Source: Setaria digitata
Taxonomy: Eukaryota > Nematoda > Chromadorea > Rhabditida > Setariidae
Length of the DNA: 64,000 bases
Assembly: GCA_003640385.1 (NCBI GenBank)
Contig: RCAB01000014.1
Coordinates: forward strand, 1 to 64,000
Reading direction: 5' to 3'
The notes under the pieces were generated by a model. That model had not been told where the DNA came from, made no database searches, and saw only the letters and a program-made list of their open reading frames with translations. The position numbers and the translations under genes are program-made. Shown here one piece after another: positions 1-14,621 of the stretch. Within the stretch, counting starts at the first letter, position 1, and each line of letters opens with the position of its first letter.

Positions 1-200
1 TTTTTCTCTCTCTATTTTTCTCTCTCTATTTTTCTCTCTCTATTTTTCTCTCTATTTTTTCTTCCTATTTTTCTCTTTCTCTCTCTTTCTTTCTTCCTCT
101 TTCTTTCCTCCTCTTTATTTCTCTCTCTTTCTCGCCTCTTTCCGATCTCCCTCTCTCTTTCTCCTTCTCTCTCCCTCTGATCCCTCTCTCTATTTTGATC
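1..200. repeat. Pyrimidine-rich tandem repeat (TTTTTCTCTCTCTA-like units)
   Basis: The first 60 bases are about four copies of a 14-base T5(CT)n-A unit. They grade into an imperfect CT-rich tract to about position 200. It lies upstream of the first visible hnRNP exon, so it is probably intronic. The short ORFs across it on the minus strand (Arg/Glu-rich) are artefacts of the repeat. Confidence 0.85.
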
Positions 201-357
201 ACATAAGTCTTTGGGTGGGAAGAAAATTGAAAAGCTCATTTTGGAAATAAAAATTTTGAGCACTTTCTGGAAAATAATGCTGAATTTTTAGAGGCAGCAT
301 AAAAAAAAAGAGAAATTTGGCAAAAACAGCTGCATTTGTTCTGATCTCTGTTTCTAG

Positions 358-2858
358 TTTGATGGTTACGAAATAATGCCCGGAAAAAATCTGAAAGTGA
401 ACGTGAGCGTTGCCAACACACGACTGTTTATTGGGAATATTCCAAAATCGAAGTCAAAAGAGGAAATTCTTGCGGAATTTAAAGAACACACAGGTAAATT
501 TTGGCCCAAAAAGTGGTACCAAATCTCGTTCGCGCCACATTTTTAATACATGGCTTTTTTCGTGGAAGGGCTTTTTGATTTTGGAGATGGTGATGATGTT
601 GTGTCCGTTCCTCACCTAGTTTTTCGGGCCGTAGCTGGGTTCATTACTTTTCGACCATCCTGGCCTTGTTAGAGATCGCTTTTGTACATCTTCGGTAAGT
701 TTCTCCTTTTTTCATTCATTTCGTACTGCTGCAGGTAAGCAACGCTATCTTAATTATTTTGTTTCTCGTAGGAAACTTCTCTTGATATTATCATTAATCG
801 TCATTTCTATTAGTAAAATTTCAGAAGGCGTGACGGACTGCATAATTTATTCGAGTCCCGATGCAGGAGAAAGCCGCAAGAACCGTGGCTTTTGTTTTCT
901 TGATTTCTGTGATCACAAGACTGCATCGGATGCGAAACGGAAAATTCATGCTGGCAAAGTAAGTCTTTCAAATGAATAGTTATTAAATGCATTAAAAAAA
1001 AAAATAAACAAATGCATTTGTTCCAGTTTGACTGGTCAGTAAAGATATAGTCATTTTAGCGGATGAGTTTTTGAGTTTTTCCTGTTAAATTTTAATTCTG
1101 TGGTCACAAGTTGTGGTGTCCGCATTCCCATACTTTTGAATTGTTCTTTTTAAGTTGCGGCCGTGGAATTCCGATTTAGTGGTAGATTGGGCTGAACAGC
1201 AAGAGGAACCAGATGAGGAAACGATGGCAAAAGTAAAGGTGTTGTATGTGCGGAATTTGAAAGAAGCGGTTACTGAAGAGCAGCTTAAAGAGATGTTTTC
1301 GGCTTATGGTGAAGTAGATCGAGCAAAGAAAATTCGTGATTATGCCTTTATTCATTTTATGGAAAGAGAACCCGCTATTAAGGTATTTTTCAGGCTTTAG
1401 CTACTAATGGTTAGTGTGAGTTGTTTAACTTTTATTATCTGCTTGCATTATTAACTGATCATTTAGGCGATGGAAGCACTCAACGGTACGGAACTAGAAG
1501 GAATTGCAATTGATATCTCTCTTGCAAAACCACAAAGCGACAAGAAAAAAATGTTGCGTGGACGAGGTCGAGGCTTTGGTGGCCTACGCGGTGCATTTGG
1601 TGATTTTGGTTTTGGTCGTGGCATACGAGGAGGACGTGGTACGCCAGGTTTCGGACGTGGCGGTTTTGGGGGACCGGCCGACTTTAGTTACAGTGGTTAT
1701 GATCCCTACGGTAACATTTATACGGTCTTGATTTTCATTTCTTATTTTGTGCTTATTCATTTTCGGTTACCTGCATAGTAATAATTTTGTGCACATTGCA
1801 AATGGAGTCTTATAGTAGAGTTACGAAATCAAATGGTAATATTTCAGCAGGTTATGAGGAACTGTACGGTTATGGAGCACCTCCGGGTGCTTATGGATAC
1901 GGCTATGATGCTTATGGCTATGGTCCGGACCCCTATGGCTACGGATATGGTACACCGCCTATGGGAGGTCGAGGAGGTCGAGGTGGCATGCCAGTATGCT
2001 TTTAGACGGGACTTTTTAGACATTGTAGTTCTCCTTGTAAATATTGGAACACCATTGTTGCAAGACTAATTCATAAATTCTTTAGTCACTTAGAAGTTGT
2101 TTAAATAGGAGCAAGCAGCGGTTTTAAGTTATTAGAGATTTTTTTGTTAAATTTGTTCAATTCAAAATCAAAGGGAACTTTCACTTTGAATTTGTAATTA
2201 TGAGTTCCGACAAAGAAATAATTATCAGATATTAGCGAACACTTTTTTTTTGGAATAGCCGTGAACTGCAGAAATAGTCGAAATTTAGAATTGGAGTTGA
2301 ATGAACCAGAAAACTTGTCTTCCCAGTGTTATCTCAGTTACATCACTCTTAGGGCTTCTTCTGCAACTTACTGCTCTCCTGTGCAGACATGTTGCTTGAC
2401 CCGTCTAAAAATTGAAATAGAATTGTAAATGACAGCTTAGAGTAATAGAGCTTTTAACTGAAAGATTGTTAGATCACGTGATTAATATGGATGTATTTTT
2501 CATAATCAGTTTCTATTATTAGCGTTCTCATTCGAAGGAACGGTTGATTGACGCTTTCTTTTTGATCATCTGCTCTGTAGTTAGGTGATAGTGACAAAAT
2601 TTTCTTTAAAATCATGCATGTTCAGTTGAGAATGCCTATGTGCTGTTGAATGCTCCAAGCTGCTAACACTTTCAGGGAGGCGGATTTCAACCACGTGGTT
2701 CTGCAGGTCGAGGTCGTGGTACGGGAGGTCGAGGGGGCCGTGGAGCAACGACACCTCGAGGTGCTAAACGACCTGGTGATGCTGCTGGCGGTCCCGCCTC
2801 AAAGCGAGAGTTTGGCAGTGATGATTTCTCAGCTGATGTTAATATGAATTCATTCTAA
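358..2858 (+). CDS. hrp-2: hnRNP Q/R (SYNCRIP)-like RNA-binding protein, 3' part
   Basis: Six exons of a multi-RRM RNA-binding protein that acts in mRNA processing, transport and stability. Exons: 358-493, 825-958, 1155-1382, 1467-1710, 1848-1993 (or from 1851) and 2676-2858. All junctions keep phase. Exons 1-3 give RRM2 (RNP2 RLFIGNIP; RNP1-like NRGFCFLDF) and the linker ending DLVVDWAEQ. Exons 3-4 give RRM3 (RNP2 VLYVRNL, RNP1 RDYAFIHF). The rest is an RGG and GYG/DPYG-rich tail, as in SYNCRIP and hnRNP R. The last exon carries a bipartite basic signal (KRPGD...SKR) and ends MNSF-stop. RRM1 and the N-terminal acidic domain must lie left of the window, because the first exon begins inside the inter-RRM linker. 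Reading through the last donor gives an alternative end (MPVCF-stop at 2005) lacking that basic signal. Confidence 0.93.
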
Positions 2859-5800
2859 GTTGTGAATTTCTTACAGCTCATTCACATTATTATGATTCTC
2901 ATTTTGTACTTTTCTGCCGCATTTTATGAATGCCCATAATTTGGGGCTTTTCGATTATTTATTTCTGACCAGTTTTGTTATTTTGGTGGATAGTACCTCA
3001 GAGCATAATTATTTTCTCGGACTTTTGGCCAACAGATTAAATCTAAGCGCGATTTTTTTCCCAATTGAATTTCACACCATGTCATGAATTTTTTCTTTTT
3101 TTTTTTTTTTTAGATTTTTTGGATTCGGTACTGTATTTGCTCGTATCTTTTCGCAGAACACAATTATTCTTTTATTTAAAAGTCCAAAAGTTCCATGGGC
3201 TTAAGAGAAAAATTAGAATTGTCAAAGTACTTTTGACTTGTGTTTGGTCTTACGATGCTGTTTGAATTTCTGGTCCATTGACTTCATCCTTGATCACATT
3301 TAATTTAATTTGATAATTTTACTAATAACCTTATATTTAGGTAATCTGGTAGGAAAGAAACTTCGTAAGCACCAAGTACTAACCCAAACTGGAAAATGTT
3401 CCTTGAAATCGTTTTCTTTTTTCCAACACATTTGAACTAGTAATCAAGCTTATTATGCAGCATTGTTGCAGGAGGTTTCAGTGGGCCTACAACATGTGTT
3501 TTGGTTTATTTTAGTAGAATTAGAGGAGGATCATGTGCATCTGTAACTAAGCAAGGAAGTGAAATATTACATATGACTGTGATAAGACATAAAAAGCATT
3601 AACAAGATAATGAATTTATACGTTTTATTTTCCTGAAAAGGTTGTTAATGAATAGGTGCTTAGAATTAACAAATCTTTAGCACCGTGGGAGATGTCTTTG
3701 ATAGGTTAGGTTTCCATTAAAGGTACGGATGTTAATACTCAGACAGCTAAGCATATTGTTTCGGCTCTACCGGATGACCTGTTAGAGTTATTCGGTAGTG
3801 ACTTGAGTTATGTTTGTATTTTCAACCTCTAGAATTGTTTAAGTTATTCCGGGAAATCTTTTCTGAATAACTTCGCAAGTTGTTTAATTGTTACTGAAGT
3901 TAATGAAGCTTTTGTTATGGTCCCTCATCTATCATTCAGAAAGGGGAAATTCTCGACATTTTCGAGAATCTGTTGTACCTTAACAAATCTGTTGTCAGTG
4001 TCGCTCAGACATGCTGATATTATCGCAGACTGCTCCTTACTTGGGGTGAAAATGCATAGTGTGTTACCGTTAGTGATCATAAACTAATGGTGTCGTATCC
4101 ATATATTTTTATCATCCTCACAAACTTTTCCGGGTTTTCATACGGAATCTCCATGGGATTGAAATCAAACGATGGGTGCTAGAATTTTACCGGTAAATCC
4201 TAAATTCAACATTAAGTTTTTTTATCTGGATGAGTGGATAGGCATTATACTTGCTGATGAGTCTTTTTATTTGAAAATTTTACAGCCGCAGCGTAGATGG
4301 TGACCTGACACGAGTAGAAGCTTATAGTAATGCAAATCTGGGCGTCATTTAGTAGTTGTTGGATCCATGTTAAGAATCAAATAAAAAAGATTAAGAAGGA
4401 TCGATTGGATATATCAGTGTTGTATTGGGATAAGACTCCTTAATTTTCAGACTCGATGAAAAGCAGCGAAGTGTTGGGTATTGTAGAAAGGTAATGAATT
4501 ACTCAATTCGGTGTGATAAAGGGACTGAAAAATAATCAACTAAATGGGAACATTTGTTTTAAAAGAATTTTAGTAAGATTTGTAATAAAATTTCTTGTCA
4601 ATGCAAATAAGTCAGTCTCTTACTACTCTTATAGTTTTTATATTATTTTTATGATAAGGGACTGACTGATTTGTATTGACAAGAAATTTTATTTGGTTTA
4701 AATTCGTTAAATCTTTTCATTGTCAAATAATTTTCCCTTTTGTTATACAGAGCTGGTCGATTTCTTCAGTCCGGAAAATAATAAAATGGAAGTTTGGTGG
4801 AATAATTGTATAAAAGGAACGTAAGTGTGTATACGCATTGTTGTAACAACTGTTTTAATAATAATAAGAGCGTATAAATTCTGGGTCCTCTCAGTAACAG
4901 GAAGGAAAGTCTTCCAAATTTCTTTTGCTACTGACTGATTTTGGCAATAAATGCTCCTGCTGAAGTTCTCCATACTCTTTTTGTTGCCAAAATCTTGCAT
5001 AGCTCGAGCAGTAATCAATATTAGTTCGAAATGTACATATTGCAGTGTTGACCCAATTTACATTTCTGTAGTGAATGCTCCGAATCTTGAAACATATTTA
5101 TTTTCCCGGTGGTTGTTCCACAACTAATCCGTTTCACGTTGTTCAGAGAACGACACATAAAACATATTTTGTACTTTTTTTTTCCAATGAGCCAGTACTT
5201 TCATGTGAGCAGTATATGATCAAATTTACAATAAAATTGTAAGTGGAAACGATTAACCATGACTGTAATACTCTACTCACGACAGCAGAAGTGGCATTTC
5301 TACATTATCCCCGTACACGACGTAACGGTAGACGGTATTCATTTCAAACAGCATTTCATAACATTCCACATAGTCTCTTCCATATTCCAGATTCACACTG
5401 TAATTACAGTTAGTAGCTCCTCCCCAAATGAATACCTAAAACATAATTTGCTAAACTTTTTTGTGCATGTCTCACGTGGCTATTAATAAAGTCATTATTT
5501 TGATCATGTCATCTACATATTCATAAAAATAACTGAAGTCAACAGCTTACATTTGAAACCTTGCTAACAACTTTAACCACATTTAAATCTCCGATAATAA
5601 TTATGTATTTCTGTCATGTATTTACAGAACTGCTTATCTCCACTATCCCCTTAGTTTCTGCAGTTAATGAGATCCCAAATCAGAAGATTCGAGTACATCA
5701 TGTGCACTTCTGGAATAGTATCCTCAGCAAAAGAAAAAAAAAAAAAAACATAAAATTACAGTTTATTTTCTTCATAACAGAAATGGGGAGAGCAGAACAT

Positions 5801-5917
5801 CGAATTATAACAATCGACCCTTCCTAAACATTCAATTACTAAGCACAAATAAATTGTTCTATGGAGGCAGAAGAAAAAAAGCTCCTTGATCCATAATAAT
5901 GAAAACAATGAAGTATT
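2859..5917. other. Intergenic region, tail-to-tail
   Basis: About 3 kb between the hnRNP gene (+) and the 3' end of the ATP synthase gene (-). I see no conserved coding exon on either strand. It holds the hnRNP 3' UTR, several T and A homopolymers, the strong hairpin at 4584-4693 and, near the right end, a minus-strand AATAAA (TTTATT at 5762-5767) that could polyadenylate the ATP synthase transcript. Confidence 0.7.
4584..4693. ncRNA. Candidate small-RNA hairpin or short inverted-repeat element
   Basis: The left arm 4584-4619 and right arm 4658-4693 are inverted copies matching at 33 of 36 positions. In one transcribed orientation two of the three differences would be G:U pairs. Pairing can extend a few bases inward, leaving a loop of about 25-38 nt. 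This is the size and shape of a pre-miRNA, but also of a small foldback element. No mature sequence is recognised and the transcribed strand is unknown. Confidence 0.4.
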
Positions 5918-9123
<3,206 letters not shown>

Positions 9124-9141
9124 TTTCTGGTATGAATTTGC

Positions 9142-9158
9142 CTGAAAGCTAATGAAAA
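9142..9158 (-). promoter_or_regulatory. Probable trans-splice acceptor of the ATP synthase alpha gene
   Basis: On the minus strand a run ending GCTTTCAG lies just upstream of the initiator ATG at 9123 with no donor partner needed. This is the usual arrangement for spliced-leader addition in nematodes. The trans-splicing itself is inference. Confidence 0.5.
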
Positions 9159-10423
9159 ATATAAATGAATGCATGAAGTAATGTTCTTTGTTAACTGGAT
9201 TGTGAAGCTGAATAATATAAGGGTGGCGTAAAATGCCCAAGGAATATCAGGCAAGAAAACTGCACTTTGTTGACAGAGGAGGCTAGATGGAAGGACAGAA
9301 CTCTACATACACATCCCATTCAGGCCAGTCCAGGAAGCAAAGAAAGCTCAGGCCAACAATTCCTTTCGTTGAGTGTGTTAATATCCCACGCACGCCATCC
9401 TCACCTCACAATCCCTACACATACACAGAATCTCAATAGCAACCAACAATCCTCCACCATGCACAAACACACAGACCACAGACACAGACAAACCGACAGA
9501 CGGCAGAACACAACGCACTAGCACGCGTAAGAGAACCACTGCTCGAATATTACATCCTACAAAGAGTCGAGTATCATTCTTCCGGAGAGGCCATTACGAC
9601 ACGAATACGTTCCCCACCGAAATAATCATGAAATGAGGACAAGATAATCTGAAGTCATGATATTACTAGTAATTTAACTAGTGAGCGTCATTCATAGACC
9701 TGTTGCCACGTCACCTGGCGTATAATCAGAGTGAGTTAGACGTTCCATATAGGACGTTTTAGTCACCGTGAACTTCATATAAGAAGTAGCTGGAGCGATC
9801 GTGAAGTGGTCCGAACTACCGGAACTGACATTGGAACTTATTTCCTGTGAACAACTGCTCCTCATGAAGAACCCCACCTAGTCACTTCATTCACTTCCCA
9901 ATCATGGACTAACGTTCTCACCGACACAACAAGCACCGACTTGAGTGCTTTCCTGAATCCAGCAAACTAAATCTGAACCTGCTATCCTTTCTAATGAGAC
10001 TGCGTAAAGGTTGCAGCAAAAAGTGTTCATGAAAAGATGGGACAAAAGTGAAAGGCATGAGAAATAAAGACTGTAAGAACTTATCAACCAAAGGATTCGC
10101 AGACAAAGAAGAACTGATGAAAATGTGTTATTTTAATGATAACAAGGAAGAGTGGGAAAAAGTAAGAGATACGAATTCATGTAGGTTGCGGGTTCAAGTT
10201 GCGAACAAGCTTAGTACTATAGTTGTGACTGTGTCGCAGGGGGGATTGGCTCTTCATGATTTTCAGACGCGACTTGTTTATCTTCTGGCCTTCCTTAGAT
10301 TCTGGGAGAGAAGGGCAAGGTTCGCTCATTTTCGTCCTGTTATGTAAAGCGTTAGTGGAACTAAAGGGCACGATGGCGAGTATCATTAATTTGCAGGTGA
10401 GTCAGGAGAACTGGCTGGTGCTA
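9159..10423. other. Divergent intergenic region between ATP synthase alpha and Rab8
   Basis: About 1.3 kb head-to-head between two housekeeping-type genes, so it should contain both promoters. A CA-rich, low-complexity stretch lies at about 9295-9520 (repeats of ACAGAC and CACACA type). The ORFs here have no recognisable product. Confidence 0.6.
10389..10396 (+). promoter_or_regulatory. Possible trans-splice acceptor of Rab8
   Basis: AATTTGCAG followed by G lies 28 nt upstream of the Rab8 ATG. The same site also reads as a good 5' splice donor (CAG/GTGAGT) preceded by an ATG at 10372. An alternative short leader exon therefore cannot be excluded. Confidence 0.35.
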
Positions 10424-11987
10424 ATGGCCAAATCCTACGATTATCTCTTCAAGGTTCGTTACTATTGTCATTGGTTTCGACCTGAAGATGTTAGTTGGAG
10501 TGTCGCAGTGAGCTAATGCTGGAAGTCGGGTCCTTTCAAAGAATTGTTCAGGTAGTTCGCTTCCTATGATGCCAGACTGCTCGTTCGACGATTGCTAAGT
10601 CGGAACTCAAGTCAGACAAATCTTGGTGGGGGGCTCAAAATTCCGGTTGTTATTCATTCCCACAGTAAGTGCATCAGTATTTTATGACAATAATTTAATT
10701 TAACGGTAAAGTGAATGTTTTGGCAAATCAATGAACAATTTAAGGGATCTATTTATGTTTTACAAACTTTCTTTTCTTCAGCTGCTTCTTATTGGAGATT
10801 CTGGTGTTGGGAAGACATGCGTGTTATTTCGGTTTTCGGACGATTCCTTCAACAATTCGTTCATTTCTACAATCGGTATCTGTTAATCTATGTAACTATA
10901 ATATACGTGCATAAAAATAACTAAATTTCAAAAGAGTCATTGTTTAAGGCATTGATTTCAAAATACGAACGATAGAATTGGATGGGAAGAAGATCAAACT
11001 GCAGATATGGTATATCTAGTTTTATTCCATCATAAAATATTTTTCGTCAGAATTGATATGTGTTTTTCCGATATATTCGAGTAAAGATTCTTCTTTATGC
11101 TGTCCCGCGTGTGCACGTGTACCCTTTGGTCTGCTTGTTCATTTTTAAATTAATACGTAATAGTGTTTCAGTTGACATCATTAACTAGAAAGCAACCTCT
11201 GTTGTTTGCCATTCTAGTCTTTATAAAATGGTAAATGCTTTTCTAGGGATACAGCTGGTCAAGAACGCTTCAGAACAATTACGACTGCCTATTATAGAGG
11301 AGCTATGGTATGCTTCTACTCATAGTTTATCTCGTCCTTTCGAACGATTTCACACTATTGTTAGTTAAATGTTCAAAAAAAAAAAAAAGTATTTTGAAGG
11401 GTATCATGTTGGTATACGATATAACTAATGAGAAATCGTTCGATAATATAAAAAATTGGATCCGAAATATTGAAGAGCATGCATCATCGGATGTGGATCG
11501 AATGATTATCGGAAATAAATGCGATGTTGAAGAAAGGCGACAAGTATCACGAGAACGTGGTGAACAAGTGAGTTGATTTCTTGTTATTTCACCGTTGAGT
11601 GGATATTGTATAATCTTGATTATTTGCTGAACTTTTAAACTAGAGGAAGGGCACGTAGGGGGGGGGGGTATGTCTGTTTATATTTACTTGAGGCGAGAGA
11701 AGAACCGTATTTATTCGCTGCAGACTTATTCTCATTCGAAGATTAAAGCAAAAAAAATTTGTTGTATCCAGCTGGCGATTGAATATGGTACGAAATTCAT
11801 GGAAACTTCCGCCAAGGCAAATATCAATGTTGAGGAAGCATTCTTTACATTGGCTCGTGATATAAAATTGAAGACAGAACGTGCATCACAGCAAAGCACC
11901 ATCCAGAATACTGGTCGAATTACAGTCCAGCAAACACCGAGAAAAAGTCCATCACTTTTTTCGGGTTGGAGATGCTCACTTGTTTAG
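10424..11987 (+). CDS. rab-8: Rab8-family small GTPase
   Basis: Membrane-trafficking GTPase of exocytic and ciliary vesicle transport. Six exons: 10424-10453, 10782-10875, 10949-11009, 11247-11307, 11400-11567, 11772-11987, joined in phase to 209 residues. The start [10 protein letters not shown] is the canonical Rab8/Rab10 start. The GTP-binding motifs are all present: P-loop GDSGVGKT, switch I with [29 protein letters not shown], and ETSAK. The C-terminus is a single-cysteine CAAX-type box, CSLV. That favours Rab8 (Rab8 ends in a CAAX motif) over Rab10 and most other Rabs, which end in two cysteines. The hypervariable tail is rich in Gln, Thr and Ser. An AATAAA lies at 12347-12352. No missing key residue was found. 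Confidence 0.95.
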
Positions 11988-13448
11988 TATCAACTTATTT
12001 GTTTTATTGTTATCATAGCCGCATTGCGATGAGGCAGTCATTGTTTTACTTACAGTTGCGGGTTTTCATAATTTGTCTGACTTGAGTGTGCTCTCCACTT
12101 ACGTACTTTCGTGTTCACAAACTATTTGCATCGCTCTACCAGCGGTTGTCATTGATTTTGAGCTTGTGCCATTTGTGTTTCAGTTCTAAACATCTTTAGA
12201 CAATAGGATTGTATTTTTCCCTTGTTCTAAGATATTTGCTCGTATAGCACATGAAAAGTACATTTCCCGCTTCCTTTAATCTCTCAAGTTTTATTTGTTC
12301 TGACCAGTTCCTTACTGCCGTCCTATCTGTTCTTCACCTTCCCCTAAATAAATATCTCCCGAAACGCTTAATTGAAGATAATGTGAGGAAAAGAACACTT
12401 GACTGTCGGGAAGCATAATAAGAAATAATGCTCTAGTTTCTTGGTTACTTCCAATCGCTCTTATCATCTAGCTCAAATTCACTTTTCGGAACGTGGTTTA
12501 TGTTTTTCACTTGTAGCGATAGTGATGCACCAGCAACTAATGAGATTACTTACCAAGGGATAAATTTTAACACTAACGAAAAAATTACATAATAATAAGT
12601 AGACTTTACAATTTTCCCTCAAGTTAAGTCTGCGTGTTAAAGATGATAGCGAAGCACTGGCCGGAAAAAAAACATTGGTATTCATAATGTTGTACAAATA
12701 TAATGATCACTGCATTTCATCGTGTCATATAATTAGAAATAAGCTGTACCTGTTGTATAAACATCATATACGTATGGATTGTTTACATCTAGAATAGTTC
12801 ATCCGGCTTGATAGTGTTACCTTTTTTCCTTTCTTTTGAATCTGTGTAAAACTTGTGTCATGTTGTCGACTTTCAGTAAATTTAACAATATAAATTTAGT
12901 GAAATTCGCAATTACTACCTGCAGAGAATTGTCTACAATCGTGGGCGTGGAGAGAGTCACGAAACATTTAAGCATATAACGAGTAAAGAACGCATCATCA
13001 AGTGAGAACAGAAAAACAATATAATTTTAAGCGTTGACCAATTACTTTCATAAGTGGTTGGTAAACGCTCAACTTTGTCAACTGGTACGTCCAGTTATAT
13101 AGCACTCATAAAGTTACAAATTGGCATATACACAAATATATAACAGCGGTGTGCATTTTGTAACACTTATAAATGTGAAGAAAAAAAAAAAAAAAAATGT
13201 GGGAATAAAAAGACAGTCATTCGCGGAGTACTGGGAGGGGTGTTGCTGTAAAACTATTAAAGCGCATTTATAATCACATCTGAACAAATAGCATTTTCCA
13301 TCTACATCCACTGGAAAAGTGCTGGAGAATTTTTTTCTCGCCACCGTTTAATGCCAATAACAAATGACGTTAATGTTATCCTAGGATGGTTCTCAATGGG
13401 AAAAATAAAGCATTAGAAAACAAAGTAATCTGTAAGTTAATTCCATTC

Positions 13449-13479
13449 TACATAAAGCGTTTAATAAACGCTTTATGTA
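13449..13479. repeat. Perfect 31-nt palindrome
   Basis: The 15 bases 13449-13463 (TACATAAAGCGTTTA) are followed by one central A and then by their exact reverse complement, 13465-13479. There is essentially no loop, so a cruciform or a dimeric protein-binding site is more natural than an RNA hairpin. Confidence 0.85.
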
Positions 13480-13529
13480 TGCTTTTAATTATATTACCAA
13501 ATGAGCACATAGCCATTTAGTGCCTTTCT

Positions 13530-14105
13530 ATGGAGGGAATAACGAATGAGCCAGCAAGCATCGCAATGAATTTTACCGAAAAAGCAATTGAAAGCGCATA
13601 CATGGAAGTGTACAAATTTAAACAATTCAAAACATCTAAAAAGCTCATTAAAAAAGACGAAGTAGAGGGCGTCACTGTCACTTCAAAGAATCACAAGATT
13701 AAACAAAATGAGAGAAATACCATGTCGTTCTACAACGTATTCAGTAATCAATGCAGTTGTTAGCCGTGTCCCGTCCAAGTTCTACCACAAAAAGCACTTT
13801 ATGGTCGAAAATATGAATCCATTTGAATAAACTACAGGAAAAATGAACTAATGTTCTGGAATCTCCTAATCTTCCATATCTCAGCTTCATGTGCCTCTGT
13901 CCACATAGTTGAATTCGTCAGAAAAATAATACACCAGCACAGATCAAGAGTAGATGAACTGACAAGACTGTCGGGACATACAACACTTTCCTATTTGTAC
14001 GATAATGCGTATTTACTGGACAAAAATCAATATCCCAAAATAAGTCCACAGTATCAAAACTTACTAACTGAACAAACTATTGATGATTCAGAAATAAGAA
14101 AATGA
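13530..14105 (+). other. Two unassigned open frames, possibly chance or a decayed gene
   Basis: Frames at 13530-13763 (77 codons, Lys-rich) and 13851-14105 (84 codons) are open, separated by stops, in a region otherwise poor in ORFs. A short frame between them reads SKFYHKKHFMVENMNPFE. I recognise no family and see no convincing splice sites. They may be chance ORFs or the remains of a gene. Confidence 0.15.
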
Positions 14106-14325
14106 AAATGGTTAGATAGTATCCTAAAGCTTTTCATAAGATATAAAAAGAATGCATGGAAGTATTTTCGCGATCAGATGTTGCCTTGATGATCATTCAT
14201 CATTCCTGTGGTTCTTTACCCAGTCGTCGAAGTCGCACTAAAAACGGAAAAATGACTTTCTTCCTCTAAATTCCTCTTTGAAATTTAGCAAATTCTGAAT
14301 TCCGGACGTGTATTTGAATACTGAC

Positions 14326-14583
14326 TTAATATGGACTGTTAATTTTATAATGATAATGAAACAAACGTCTTTCATAATTTCGTTCAAGCGCTTCTGAAAC
14401 TCGGTGACGTGCTTCCATTGACTGAAAGGATACCCCAACACGCAATAGTGATTCATTCTCCTCTACTGTAAGCATCATGTCCATCTCTATTTGATTACCT
14501 AATACGCTTGCTCGCTATAAACAAAAAATGAAAAGATAATGCATTTGAAATCATTACGTCAAAAAAATTTAAATAAATAAACA

Positions 14584-14621
<38 letters not shown>

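Larger units (their letters stand above)
11988..14325. other. Intergenic region, tail-to-tail
   Basis: About 2.3 kb between the 3' ends of Rab8 (+) and tropomodulin (-). It carries the Rab8 3' UTR and the 31-nt palindrome at 13449. Two open frames of 77 and 84 codons (13530-13763 and 13851-14105, +) match nothing I recognise. Confidence 0.6.

Noticed and set aside
9267..9521. 84-codon plus-strand ORF rich in His/Thr/Gln
   Set aside because: It is explained by CA-rich low-complexity DNA, with no family resemblance and no splice context.
10180..10215. Possible tRNA T-arm (GGGTTCAAGTT)
   Set aside because: No matching acceptor stem, D-arm or anticodon arm can be drawn around it.
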